Below are positions 17,572 through 26,460 of a stretch of DNA of 64,000 nucleotides, piece after piece (within the stretch, counting starts at the first letter, position 1; the number at the start of each line of letters is the position of its first letter). The stretch lies in the NCBI RefSeq assembly GCF_029212375.1, contig NZ_JARGNU010000001.1, positions 186,001 through 250,000 of the forward strand, in the 5' to 3' direction. The DNA comes from Zhongshania sp. GTDB taxonomy: Bacteria; Pseudomonadota; Gammaproteobacteria; Pseudomonadales; Spongiibacteraceae. The translations under genes and the position numbers were made by a program. A model generated the notes under the pieces. The model made no database searches, was not told the DNA's origin, and saw only the letters and a program-made list of their open reading frames with translations.

Positions 17572-19461
17572 ATGGGTGACATGCTAGGTAATGCCCTGTC
17601 GGCGCTAGTCTCGTATCAGCGCGCGCTGGCCACCACCAGTCACAATATTGCCAATGCCGACACTGAAGGCTATAGCCGTCAGCGGGTCGATTTCGCCACG
17701 CGAACGCCCCAGCAATTGGGCAGCACCACAATTGGCTCGGGGGTAAAAGTTTCCTCGGTAAGCCGCGTGTACGACAACTTTACCGCTGGCCAATTGCGCA
17801 GTGCTCAAGCGGCGTTTTCGGCGGTGGACAATAGCTACCAATTGGCATCCCAGCTAGACAACGCGCTGGCCGATCCTAATTTGGGCTTGGGCGCGGCGCT
17901 GTCGCGCTACTACAACAGCATTCAAGGCGTGGCCGATGATCCATCGTCAATCTCGTCGCGCCAGCTTATGTTGGCCGAAGCCCAAGGTTTGGGCGACCGC
18001 TTTGCCGATTTGTCTGCCCAGCTTGATGGGCTCAGCCGCGAAGTAAACGTGCGTATCAGCACCTCGGTGAGTGATATTAACGATTTGGCCACCCAGATTG
18101 CCGATATAAATTTGTTAATCAGCGAATCCGAAGGCAAATTTGGCACTACTCCCAACGACCTGCTCGACCAGCGCGATCAAGCGCTATTGTCGCTCAATGA
18201 ATTAATTGGTGTTAAATCGGTAGAGCAAGACGATGGCACGGTAAGTGTGTTTGTTGGCAATGGCGAGGCCTTGGTGTTGGGCGATCGCACCATAAAGATG
18301 AATGCGGTATCGAATGTATTTGAGCCTGGCCGCATTGAAATTGCCATGGATTTGGGTGGTGGTCAGGCGGTGATTAGCGGCAGTCTCAGCGGTGGTAGCT
18401 TGGGTGGCAGCTTAAACTTTCGCGACGGCCTGCTCAATGAAACCCGCAATGAACTCGGCCGCATCACCCTAGCGGTAGCCAGTTCAATGAATGAACAGAA
18501 CCGCGCCGGTATTGACCTGCGCGGCAATCAAGGCGCAGATATTTTTTCGGTGCCAGAGCCTGTAGTGCATCGCAGTATAAACAACACCAGCGCGGCCCAA
18601 ATGACCGCAGAAATTACCGACTTGTCGCAAGTTACCGGCAATAACGTATTAATGCGTTTTAACGGCAGCAGCTGGTCATTTTTTGACGAAGCCAATGGCG
18701 CGCCAGTGACTGGCGTAACAGGCAGTGGCAGTGTTGCCGATCCGTTTCAGCTTAGTGGTGTGCAATTTAGTCTAAACGGCGCCGCAGCGGCGGGGGACCA
18801 ATTTGTGTTGCGGCCCACCGAAGGCGCCACCGCCGGTCTTAACATTGTACTAACTGACCCCGCCGGCATTGCCGCAGCGGCCGCTACGCGCAGTTCAGCG
18901 GCGGGTAGTAATATTGGCTCGGGCAGCATCAGCCAGACCGAAGTAGTGAACAGCAGCGATCCCAATTTGCTGAGCAATGTCGATATTGAGTTTTTAACGG
19001 CCACCACCTATCAGATCAACGGCAGTGGCAACTTTACTTACACGCCCGGCGCAGAGCTGAATATCAATGGCAATAAGGTTGTTATTAACGGCAGCCCAAT
19101 AGTGGGCGACCAATTTTCGATTGGCGCTAACACCAATGCTGTGGGTGACAACCGCAATATTCTAAAACTGGCCGGCGCTGAAAACCTCAAAATGCTCAAT
19201 GGCGGCACGGTGAGTGTGCAAGACGCCGTTAACGGCTTGGTCGGTGATATTGCGGTTGCCACCCGCAGCGCCCAAATTAACAAACAGTCCCAAGAAAACT
19301 TGCTCACCCAAACCCGCGCCCGTTACGAGAGCGTGTCTGGGGTGAATTTAGACGAAGAGGCGGCCAACCTGCTTAAGTTTCAGCAGGCTTATCAAGCTGC
19401 TGCCCAGGCCACCAGCATTGCCAATGATTTATTTCAGACCTTGATGGGCGCGTTTCGCTAA
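17572..19461 (+). CDS. flgK: flagellar hook-associated protein 1, FlgK
   Basis: This 629-residue protein forms the first hook-filament junction zone. The N-terminus (SYQRALATTSHNIANADTEG, then YSRQRVDF) and C-terminus (VSGVNLDEEAANLLKFQQAY) are the conserved helical ends of FlgK. The long middle part forms variable surface domains, which accounts for its size above the 550-residue Salmonella protein. FlgN is its expected chaperone. It follows flgJ by 18 bases. Confidence 0.96.
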   Translation: MGDMLGNALSALVSYQRALATTSHNIANADTEGYSRQRVDFATRTPQQLGSTTIGSGVKVSSVSRVYDNFTAGQLRSAQAAFSAVDNSYQLASQLDNALADPNLGLGAALSRYYNSIQGVADDPSSISSRQLMLAEAQGLGDRFADLSAQLDGLSREVNVRISTSVSDINDLATQIADINLLISESEGKFGTTPNDLLDQRDQALLSLNELIGVKSVEQDDGTVSVFVGNGEALVLGDRTIKMNAVSNVFEPGRIEIAMDLGGGQAVISGSLSGGSLGGSLNFRDGLLNETRNELGRITLAVASSMNEQNRAGIDLRGNQGADIFSVPEPVVHRSINNTSAAQMTAEITDLSQVTGNNVLMRFNGSSWSFFDEANGAPVTGVTGSGSVADPFQLSGVQFSLNGAAAAGDQFVLRPTEGATAGLNIVLTDPAGIAAAAATRSSAAGSNIGSGSISQTEVVNSSDPNLLSNVDIEFLTATTYQINGSGNFTYTPGAELNINGNKVVINGSPIVGDQFSIGANTNAVGDNRNILKLAGAENLKMLNGGTVSVQDAVNGLVGDIAVATRSAQINKQSQENLLTQTRARYESVSGVNLDEEAANLLKFQQAYQAAAQATSIANDLFQTLMGAFR

Positions 19462-19542
19462 TAGTTAGGCTAATCGCTCGGTAAAAATATTGATAAATTC
19501 GGTGCGTGGCGGGGCAGTGCAAATGACACAGAGAGTAGACGT

Positions 19543-20736
19543 ATGAGAATCTCAACCAGTCAGATCTACGCCAATGGGGTCAACAGCATGTTGAACCAAC
19601 AGGCCAAACTGGCTAAAACCCAGTTGCAGGTCGCCACTGGTCAAAAGATCCTCACGCCCTCAGACGACCCCGTTGGCACCGTGCGCAGTTTAGAACTGAC
19701 TCGCGCTCAAGAAAAAACCGAACAGTACGAGCGCAATGGCAATCTGCTCGACAGCCGTCTGCGCTTAGAAGAAAGCATAGTTGGCAGTAGCGTTGACGTA
19801 TTGCAGCGGGTGCGGGAATTATCTATTCAAGCGAATAACGCCAGCCAGAGCAATGAGTCGCGCCAGTCTATTGCCTCGGAGCTGCGCCAGCAGCTCGACA
19901 GCTTGCTCAGCTACGCCAATACCAAAGACAGCAGCGGCCACTTTATTTTTGGCGGCTACCAAGAGAACAGCTCGGCGTTTTCTAAGACCACTGGCGGCTA
20001 TGTATATAATGGCGACGATGGCCAGCGGCTATTGCAAGTTGGCCCCGCGCGCAGCCTGCCAGACGGCGACCCTGGCTCTGAAGTGTTTATGAATATTCTC
20101 AACGGCAATGGCAAATTTCAAACTGCAAGTAACCCAGCCAATACCGGCGGCGCGGTCATTGATGCTGGCACCGTGACCGACCTCAGCCAGTTTAATCGCG
20201 AGTCGTTTACGATTCGCTTCACCAGCGACAGCCAATACGACGTACTTGACGGGGGTGGCGCCGTGGTGAGCAGCGCCGCTTACCAAGACGGCGGCGACAT
20301 TACCGCGGGTGGCATGTCTGTAAAAATTAAAGGCCCTGCGGCCACCGGCGACGAATTCACCATCGCTCCCGCCCAGCGCCAAGACCTGTTCTCGATGGTA
20401 GAGGCGCTCGCGGTCTCGCTAGAAACCCCACGCAATAGCGGCAGTGGTCGCGCCCTGCAAAACAGCGAAATTAACACGGCGATTAGCAATATAGATCAAG
20501 CCATGGACCACCTTATTAACAAACAAACCGCCATCGGCTCGCGTTTACAGTCTTTAGAGCGCCAAACCGACATTAACGCTGGCGCCAGCCTACAAATTGC
20601 CGAGAGCCTGAGTTTGGTGAATGACCTAGACTACGCCGAAGCGATCTCGCGCTTTAGTCAGCAGCAAGCGGCATTGCAAGCGGCTCAGCAGGCGTTTAGC
20701 AAGGTGCAGGGCTTGTCGCTGTTTAATTATCTTTAA
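19543..20736 (+). CDS. flgL: flagellar hook-associated protein 3, FlgL
   Basis: This 397-residue protein forms the second junction ring under the filament. It starts MRISTSQIYANGVNSMLNQQ, with the flagellin-like helix KILTPSDDPVGTVRSLEL, and ends with the matching C-terminal helix (DLDYAEAISRFSQQQAALQAA). It is the last gene of the flg operon. It is followed by a 312-base stretch of palindromic repeats. Confidence 0.95.
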   Translation: MRISTSQIYANGVNSMLNQQAKLAKTQLQVATGQKILTPSDDPVGTVRSLELTRAQEKTEQYERNGNLLDSRLRLEESIVGSSVDVLQRVRELSIQANNASQSNESRQSIASELRQQLDSLLSYANTKDSSGHFIFGGYQENSSAFSKTTGGYVYNGDDGQRLLQVGPARSLPDGDPGSEVFMNILNGNGKFQTASNPANTGGAVIDAGTVTDLSQFNRESFTIRFTSDSQYDVLDGGGAVVSSAAYQDGGDITAGGMSVKIKGPAATGDEFTIAPAQRQDLFSMVEALAVSLETPRNSGSGRALQNSEINTAISNIDQAMDHLINKQTAIGSRLQSLERQTDINAGASLQIAESLSLVNDLDYAEAISRFSQQQAALQAAQQAFSKVQGLSLFNYL

Positions 20737-21030
20737 GTGCGAGTTGGACGTCGGGTGTCTGAGGTCGGGCGTGGCGGTGCTTGATGCTTCCCGCCCGCTC
20801 GTCATACCTGCGCAGGCAGGTATCCATATGAGCGAAGCGAATGCCTTTAAGCATCTGTCGTCAGACACCCAGTATCAGACTTTCCAACGCAGACCCTCAC
20901 TTTCCCAAGGGCGACAATGGTGAAGCGCCGTGCTAAATTTCTGTCATACCTGCGTAGGCAGGTATCCAAATGAGCGATAGCGAATGCCCTTAAGCATCCG
21001 ACGTCAGACACCAGACCTCCCACTCAATAA
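20737..21030. repeat. palindromic repeat cluster A with two direct copies
   Basis: Two copies of a unit of about 72 bases lie at 20801-20874 and 20943-21016. Each starts with an inverted repeat ATACCTGC/GCAGGTAT, runs on through ATGAGCGA and GCGAATGCC, and ends in CGTCAGACACC. The flank at 20745-20770 carries GTCGGGTGTCTGA, the inverse of that end. Read on the minus strand the unit encodes the peptide IPACAGMT, a familiar false product of a widespread bacterial extragenic repeat. No real gene is seen between flgL and the next gene. Confidence 0.85.
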
Positions 21031-21048
21031 AAAACTCAGGAATCACCA

Positions 21049-23748
21049 GTGAGTAAAAAGCCCAAAAAATCTGGTAAAAAAAGCATCAAGAACGCAGTCG
21101 TTCTCCCCCCCGAGCTCCAATCAGTTTTTAACCAAGCCCTCGCCCAACACCAACAAGGCCAGCTACAACAGGCAGTCGACGGCTACAGCCAAGTGCTAAG
21201 CCATGAACCTAATCACGCTGATTCATTGCACCTTGTGGGTCTGGTCTTCCAAAGTAGCGGTGATCTTTACCAGGCTAAGGAGTTTATAAGTCGCGCAATT
21301 GAACTAAAGCCTAACGTCGCCGGTTATCACTACAATTTTGGCGTAGTGCTGCAGGGTCTTGATCAGCACAGCGAGGCAGTTGATGCCTACCGCGCTGAAA
21401 TCCGCTTAAATCCTAATAACGCCAAGGCCTATGAAAATCTGGGGGTGGCCTTACAGGACCTCGATAATTTGAAAGCGGCATTGCCGGCCTATCAGCAAGC
21501 GTTGGCGCTAAATCATAAGTCTTTAATCGCTCTAACTAATCTCGGTACCCTATATTTCAAAAATGGCAAAACTGTTGAGTCGCTAAACTGTTTTGATAAG
21601 GCTTTAGTATTAAACCCTGCCGATCCTGAATTACATATGAAGCGCTCGGGTAGTCTTTTGCGTATGGGCCAGTGGGCAGAAGGCTGGCAGGAATACCGCT
21701 GGCGTTTCAATGCGCCAACATTTCTGGAAGCAAACCCAGTTCGCTCCTTTGGCTTGCTGCATGCTGAAATGGATGCAATCGCTAATCAACGCGTTTTAAT
21801 TAGTTGTGAGCAAGGCCTCGGCGACGAAGTGATGTTTGCCTCTTGTGTCAACGATGTCATTGAACGAGCAAAGGAATGTACCGTAGAGTGTGATCCCCGC
21901 GTAGTGCCGATGTTCTCTCGCTCATTTCCCAAGGCAAAGGTGGTTGCTAAAAATGACTTTGTTGCCAATAAATTAGATAGCCATATACCCGCAGGTGATT
22001 TGCCATACTATTTTCGGAATATTGACTCGGACTTTAAAGGCGCGGCCTATTTATTTGCCAACGCTGAGGCGCGAGGTGTTTGGCGTGGACGCCTTGCTAC
22101 TTTGCCACAACCTCTGAGCATTGGTTTTTCATGGCGCGGCGGTGCCGAAACGCGGGCAGTCGCCGCACGGAGTATTGATCTTAAATATTGGAAGCCTCTG
22201 TTTAAGTCGGTAAATGCGAATTTTGTGAATCTACAGTACCGGACGAGCCCCTATGAACTTACAGAGCTAAACGAAATAGCCGGTGAATCCCTATGTCATT
22301 TCGACGATCTAGATACCTTTGGTGATATAGAGGGATTGGCTGCACTGATTTCAGAATTAGATTTGGTTATCTCAGCAGACAATGCCACAGTCCATCTGGC
22401 TGGCGCGCTAGGGGTGCCAGTGTGGATATTGCTACCCGAAGGCCCAGAGCGGCGCTGGACCGATGGCCGAGATGATAGTGTTTGGTATGATTCTGCGCGA
22501 ATATTTCGTAGTTCGGTGACAGGGAGCATGGGTTGGCCTAAGGTTTTTAAATGTATTATTGAAAAACTCAATAATTTTCAGCCAATAGTTTTAAGGGATA
22601 TTGATGTTGCTGGGCAAATGCCAGAAGCGCTGCACTCAGTTTCGCAAAATGGCTGCTCTGGTAAACGCGCAGTACTTTTAAATGATACTTCTGATTGGTA
22701 TCACTGGGGATGCAGCGGCACCAGTCATGCCGTTCACTCGGCCTTGCGTGAAAGAAATTACTCGGTGCGGGGTATTCCTATTGCGCAAACCTGCCGACTT
22801 GAGGGGTTGCCGATCAGTGCTGCTGACTTTGAGCTTGACGAGGTTTATACAAACTTCCGCACTTTAAATTCGACGCTATGTGATGAGCTTAACGCTGCCG
22901 ACGTTGTTGTAATTAATGGTGAGGGTAGCTTACACGGTCAAAATGCGACTTCGATAGGTTTACTCTACTTAGCGCATATCGCTAAAACACGTCACAACAA
23001 GCCGGTACACATTATTAATCACTCCTGCTACCCAGATGAGGGCGTAGGAAATAAAGAATCACCTATTTCTGGTCTGTATGCGCTGGTGTATCAGGAGCTG
23101 GATTTTATTGCGATTCGTGAAGGAGTTAGTTTTAGGCAGGTGCGTGAGTTGGGGGTCGAGTGCGAGCAATCGTTTGACTGCTTGCCACTCTTTATAGAAG
23201 CCTCAGGTATCGCGCAAAACAATTTAAGCGGTGATGGGCCAATAGTACTGGCGGGTTCGGTGGTTTGGCAGCGTAGCATGGGCGCTGAAATAGTCGATTT
23301 CATTAAAACGCTACACGAGCGTGGCCACCGAGTGCAATTGCTTGTGGGAGCAAGTGCATACTTGGCAGCTGACGACATTAATTTTGTGCAGTGGATACAG
23401 GGGCAGGCACCTGGCTGTACAGAGCTTTACTATACCGCGACCGAGGCAGAGTGGTTGTCTGTTATTGCCAACGCCTCGGTGCTGGTATCTGGACGATTCC
23501 ACCACAGCATTGCGGCGGCTTTTTTGGGTACGCCCTTTGTGGTGTGTGAGAGTAATACGCCGAAAATCGCTGGATTATTGGAAATGCTGGAGATGCCAGT
23601 GGCTCTGGCCCAAAACCGTAAGGGTTTAAATAAGCATTTAATGGCAATGGTGGTCGAGCGCGAATCTGAGCCTAGCGCCTTCCTACTTAAAGAAGAGGTG
23701 CGGGAAGCACTATTAGTGGCGGCGAGGAATAATTTTTCGAAGTTGTAG
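21049..23748 (+). CDS. TPR - glycosyltransferase - polysaccharide pyruvyltransferase fusion protein
   Basis: This 899-residue protein combines three parts. Residues about 15-205 are tetratricopeptide repeats (AYENLGVALQDLDNLKAALPAYQQAL). Residues about 235-520 resemble the C-terminal half of GT9/heptosyltransferase-like enzymes, with EQGLGDEVMFASC and SADNATVHLAGALGVPVWILLP. Residues about 545-850 resemble the polysaccharide pyruvyltransferase family, with VVINGEGSLHG and VSGRFHHSIAAAFLGTPFV. The GTG start follows CAGG by eight bases. Its place between flgL and fliC suggests flagellin glycosylation, with the TPR part binding the protein acceptor; that role is inferred from context. Confidence 0.75.
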   Translation: MSKKPKKSGKKSIKNAVVLPPELQSVFNQALAQHQQGQLQQAVDGYSQVLSHEPNHADSLHLVGLVFQSSGDLYQAKEFISRAIELKPNVAGYHYNFGVVLQGLDQHSEAVDAYRAEIRLNPNNAKAYENLGVALQDLDNLKAALPAYQQALALNHKSLIALTNLGTLYFKNGKTVESLNCFDKALVLNPADPELHMKRSGSLLRMGQWAEGWQEYRWRFNAPTFLEANPVRSFGLLHAEMDAIANQRVLISCEQGLGDEVMFASCVNDVIERAKECTVECDPRVVPMFSRSFPKAKVVAKNDFVANKLDSHIPAGDLPYYFRNIDSDFKGAAYLFANAEARGVWRGRLATLPQPLSIGFSWRGGAETRAVAARSIDLKYWKPLFKSVNANFVNLQYRTSPYELTELNEIAGESLCHFDDLDTFGDIEGLAALISELDLVISADNATVHLAGALGVPVWILLPEGPERRWTDGRDDSVWYDSARIFRSSVTGSMGWPKVFKCIIEKLNNFQPIVLRDIDVAGQMPEALHSVSQNGCSGKRAVLLNDTSDWYHWGCSGTSHAVHSALRERNYSVRGIPIAQTCRLEGLPISAADFELDEVYTNFRTLNSTLCDELNAADVVVINGEGSLHGQNATSIGLLYLAHIAKTRHNKPVHIINHSCYPDEGVGNKESPISGLYALVYQELDFIAIREGVSFRQVRELGVECEQSFDCLPLFIEASGIAQNNLSGDGPIVLAGSVVWQRSMGAEIVDFIKTLHERGHRVQLLVGASAYLAADDINFVQWIQGQAPGCTELYYTATEAEWLSVIANASVLVSGRFHHSIAAAFLGTPFVVCESNTPKIAGLLEMLEMPVALAQNRKGLNKHLMAMVVERESEPSAFLLKEEVREALLVAARNNFSKL

Positions 23749-23796
23749 CGGATGGTCGTATTTCTTTTGCTGGGATTAATACTTGTACACCGCAGA

Positions 23797-23979
23797 ATGC
23801 TTGACGGGAGACGATAGACGCAAAGGCAAGTTAAGCGCTACGCTCCCGACGGAGTCATACCCGCGACGGCGATCATTTTGTGAGCGACAACGAATACAAG
23901 TGTCCCCCGTCTAGCATCTAGCGATTCTGTCGTCCATAGGAGCAGCACTTAGCAGCAGAGTCCGACGCCCGACTCCAGG
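23797..23979. repeat. palindromic repeat cluster B
   Basis: The gap between the fusion gene and fliC carries ATGCTTGACGGGAGACG at 23797-23813, a diverged inverse copy near 23903-23920 (CCCCCGTCTAGCATC), and CCGACGCCCGACTCC near 23962. These units recur at six other sites in the window. The cluster ends about 40 bases before the fliC promoter. Confidence 0.75.
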
Positions 23980-24020
23980 TTTGCTTTTATAAGTATTTAC
24001 CGCAAAGAGCAAAAAAATCT

Positions 24021-24047
24021 TAAAGTTCTCCCAAACGCAGCCGTTAA
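24021..24047 (+). promoter_or_regulatory. sigma-28 promoter of fliC
   Basis: TAAAGTTC (24021-24028), 11 bases, GCCGTTAA (24040-24047) differ from the FliA consensus TAAAGTTT-N11-GCCGATAA at one position in each element. The predicted leader to the fliC ATG at 24138 is about 80 bases. Confidence 0.88.
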
Positions 24048-24137
24048 TTGGATTGAAAGCAAACTACAGTCACTTTGACTGGTGCTTAATCAAAGACTTA
24101 GGTCTTTATACCGCATAGAGTGGAAAGGAGAATTACC

Positions 24138-25628
24138 ATGGCACTTAGCATCAACACCAACGTTGCCTCTTTGAATGCCCAGCGCAATCTGCAAAAGTCG
24201 CAAGAAACTTTGAACACTTCGCTGCAGCGCCTTTCTACTGGTCTGCGTATTAATAGCGCGAAAGACGATGCCGCCGGTCTGGCCATCTCGACTCGCTTTA
24301 CCACCCAAATCAATGGTTTGAACCAAGCGGTTCGTAATGCCAACGACGGTATTTCACTGGCGCAAACCGGTGAGGCCGCGCTGGACGAAATTACCAATAA
24401 CCTGCAGCGTATCCGTGAATTAGCGGTACAGTCTGCTAACGCGACTAATTCGACCTCTGACCGCGCAGCGCTAAATGCGGAAGTGTCTCAGCGCTTAGCT
24501 GAAATCGACCGGATCGGCGGTCAGACTAGCTTTAACGGCCAGAAAATTCTCGATGGTACATTCGGTAATGCTGCCTTCCAAGTTGGTGCGAATGTTGGCG
24601 AAACCATTAACGTAAACTTGAGCACAGGTGTGAAAGCCACCCAGATTGGTCAAATTGCAACTGGTACTAGTCTGCAGGTTTTAGGCCGGGATACATCTGC
24701 GGCTCTTACGCAAGGTGGTCTATCTATAACGCTAGGTACGGGTAGTGCGACGACAGTTGGTGCTAGCGTAGCTGGTACTGTGACTGGTGGCACAAACGGT
24801 GGGCAAGCTGCATCTAGTGCTTTCGCTAAAGCGGCAGCCATTAATTCCTCCGGTATTGAAGGCTTGACAGCGACGGCGACAACTACTACAGATCTCGCTT
24901 TTACAGCTGTTGCGGCAACAACAGGTAGCTATGATCTCGCTATCAATGGAACGACCATCTTTTCTGGAGCCTCCGCGGGCTATACAGCGCAACAAACGGC
25001 AGATGCTATAAATCAGCAAGCTGGAACAACAGGAGTTAGAGCAAGTAATAACGCTGGTGTGCTAACCCTGACAGCTGAAGATGGTAGCAATATCGAAATT
25101 GTGCAGACTAGCGGTGTCGATGGTGAAGGTTTTGACGATACTGATGTTCAATATGATGGTACCGCCTCAGATTATAGTGGCACATCTGCGACTACACATG
25201 TATATGGCGGCACGTTGACACTTTCAGCTGCTGAAAATATCGTTTTGTCTGGGGAGACCACGGCCATCGGTTTTGATTCTGCTGATGCAGATGTCACCAT
25301 TACTCTTGACACAACCACATTGTCATCTGTCGGTGTTGATACTGTTGCTAACTCAAACGATGCCATACAACGTGTGGATGCTGCTCTAAAAACCATCAGT
25401 TCTCTACGCAGCGACTTCGGTGCGGTGCAAAACCGCTTCGAGTCTACGATCACTAACTTGCAGACAATTTCTGAGAACTTGTCAGCATCACGTGGTCGGA
25501 TATTGGACGCTGACTTTGCGGCTGAAACTGCCAACCTAACCAAGGCGCAGATTCTGCAACAGGCAGGCACCGCGATCTTGGCCCAGGCCAATGCATTACC
25601 ACAGGCCGCTCTGAGTCTGCTGCAGTAA
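24138..25628 (+). CDS. fliC: flagellin
   Basis: This 496-residue filament subunit has the conserved N-terminal D0/D1 (MALSINTNVASLNAQRNLQK through GGQTSFNGQKILDG) and C-terminal D1/D0 (SRGRILDADFAAETANLTKA, ending ALPQAALSLLQ). The D1 segment LQRIRELAVQS matches the region recognised by TLR5 in enteric flagellins. The central 250 residues are rich in Ser, Thr, Ala and Gly and contain a flagellin IN-like motif (TAQQTADAINQQAG). I start it at ATG 24138, seven bases after AAGGAG. It is the only flagellin gene in the window. FliS is its expected chaperone. Confidence 0.97.
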   Translation: MALSINTNVASLNAQRNLQKSQETLNTSLQRLSTGLRINSAKDDAAGLAISTRFTTQINGLNQAVRNANDGISLAQTGEAALDEITNNLQRIRELAVQSANATNSTSDRAALNAEVSQRLAEIDRIGGQTSFNGQKILDGTFGNAAFQVGANVGETINVNLSTGVKATQIGQIATGTSLQVLGRDTSAALTQGGLSITLGTGSATTVGASVAGTVTGGTNGGQAASSAFAKAAAINSSGIEGLTATATTTTDLAFTAVAATTGSYDLAINGTTIFSGASAGYTAQQTADAINQQAGTTGVRASNNAGVLTLTAEDGSNIEIVQTSGVDGEGFDDTDVQYDGTASDYSGTSATTHVYGGTLTLSAAENIVLSGETTAIGFDSADADVTITLDTTTLSSVGVDTVANSNDAIQRVDAALKTISSLRSDFGAVQNRFESTITNLQTISENLSASRGRILDADFAAETANLTKAQILQQAGTAILAQANALPQAALSLLQ

Positions 25629-25645
25629 TTCGCAGCCCGCTAGCA

Positions 25646-25666
25646 CCCGCGCCCATCGGGCGCGGG
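25646..25666 (+). terminator. GC-rich hairpin after fliC
   Basis: CCCGCGCCC (25646-25654) and GGGCGCGGG (25658-25666) form a nine-pair stem with a three-base loop, 17 bases after the fliC stop codon. No T-run follows, so it may protect the abundant flagellin transcript's 3' end or only slow transcription. Confidence 0.6.
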
Positions 25667-25768
25667 AATTAACGGCCCAGACAGGGAGTTAACGGGAAAG
25701 ACGACGGGGCCTAAAGGCTCTGTTCGTGTTTCTGGTATAACTGTTTGATCGGGTGAGTAGGTTACATT

Positions 25769-26311
25769 ATGGATACGAGCTTATCATTACAATCGGTAGC
25801 ACCTAGCTACCCCAAGCCCGCGGCAAAGAGTGCTGGGGCGGCGGGCGCAGCTACCCAAAATTTAAGCCCAGCGGTGAGCGCAAATGCCGGTGCGGCAAAT
25901 CAATCAGGCGGCAGGTTTGTGCCGGTGCCGGGTGGCAAGGCATTGCCGACTACCTCTAATTCTTCCCAAGCGGCGCCCAGCCGCACGGCACAAGATGCGG
26001 CAAAGGCACGGGGCGAAGAGGCCAAACCGTCTTCTGAGCTTAGCCGTTTGGCGGTGGCCTTGGTGGCAGAGTTTGACTCTACGAGCAATATTGAGAAAAC
26101 CGCCCAAGCAGTAGCTAAACTCAATGAAGTCCTTAAAGACCGTGAGCGCGACCTAGAGTTTTCGGTAGACGATACCACTGGCCGGACTATACTCAAGGTA
26201 ATACACGCCGAGACGGGTGAAGTAATACGGCAAATTCCGCCGGAAGAATTATTGAATATTGCCCGCACCTTTATTGAAGGCACCGGCAGTTTAATTGAAG
26301 ATCAAGCTTAA
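25769..26311 (+). CDS. flaG: FlaG family protein
   Basis: This 180-residue protein has a low-complexity N-terminal half and a conserved C-terminal FlaG domain, with LEFSVDDTTGRTILKVIHAETGEVIRQIPPEELLNI. FlaG proteins lie between flagellin and fliD in polar flagellates, and their loss in some species lengthens filaments; the exact mechanism is not settled. It follows fliC by 140 bases, and I see no convincing own promoter. Confidence 0.9.
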   Translation: MDTSLSLQSVAPSYPKPAAKSAGAAGAATQNLSPAVSANAGAANQSGGRFVPVPGGKALPTTSNSSQAAPSRTAQDAAKARGEEAKPSSELSRLAVALVAEFDSTSNIEKTAQAVAKLNEVLKDRERDLEFSVDDTTGRTILKVIHAETGEVIRQIPPEELLNIARTFIEGTGSLIEDQA

Positions 26312-26460
26312 TTGGCGTGTAACGTGCATTGTTAAGTTTGAATGGCTAAATCGTTCACGCTTTTGCGTGGCAGAGTAACAACAGGCCATTAGGGTTTGCA
26401 GGGGTGCTATTTTAGCCTTTGTAAAGAATTTGGTCGCGCACCTCGGGTGCAGGAGACAGT

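Noticed and set aside
20626-20868. Minus-strand ORF of 80 codons containing IPACAGMT
   Set aside because: It is read from the extragenic repeat and the 3' end of flgL; the peptide is a known false product of such repeats.
26332-26358. TTAAGTTT upstream of fliD as a sigma-28 promoter
   Set aside because: The sequence 11 bases on, TCGTTCAC, does not match the GCCGATAA element.
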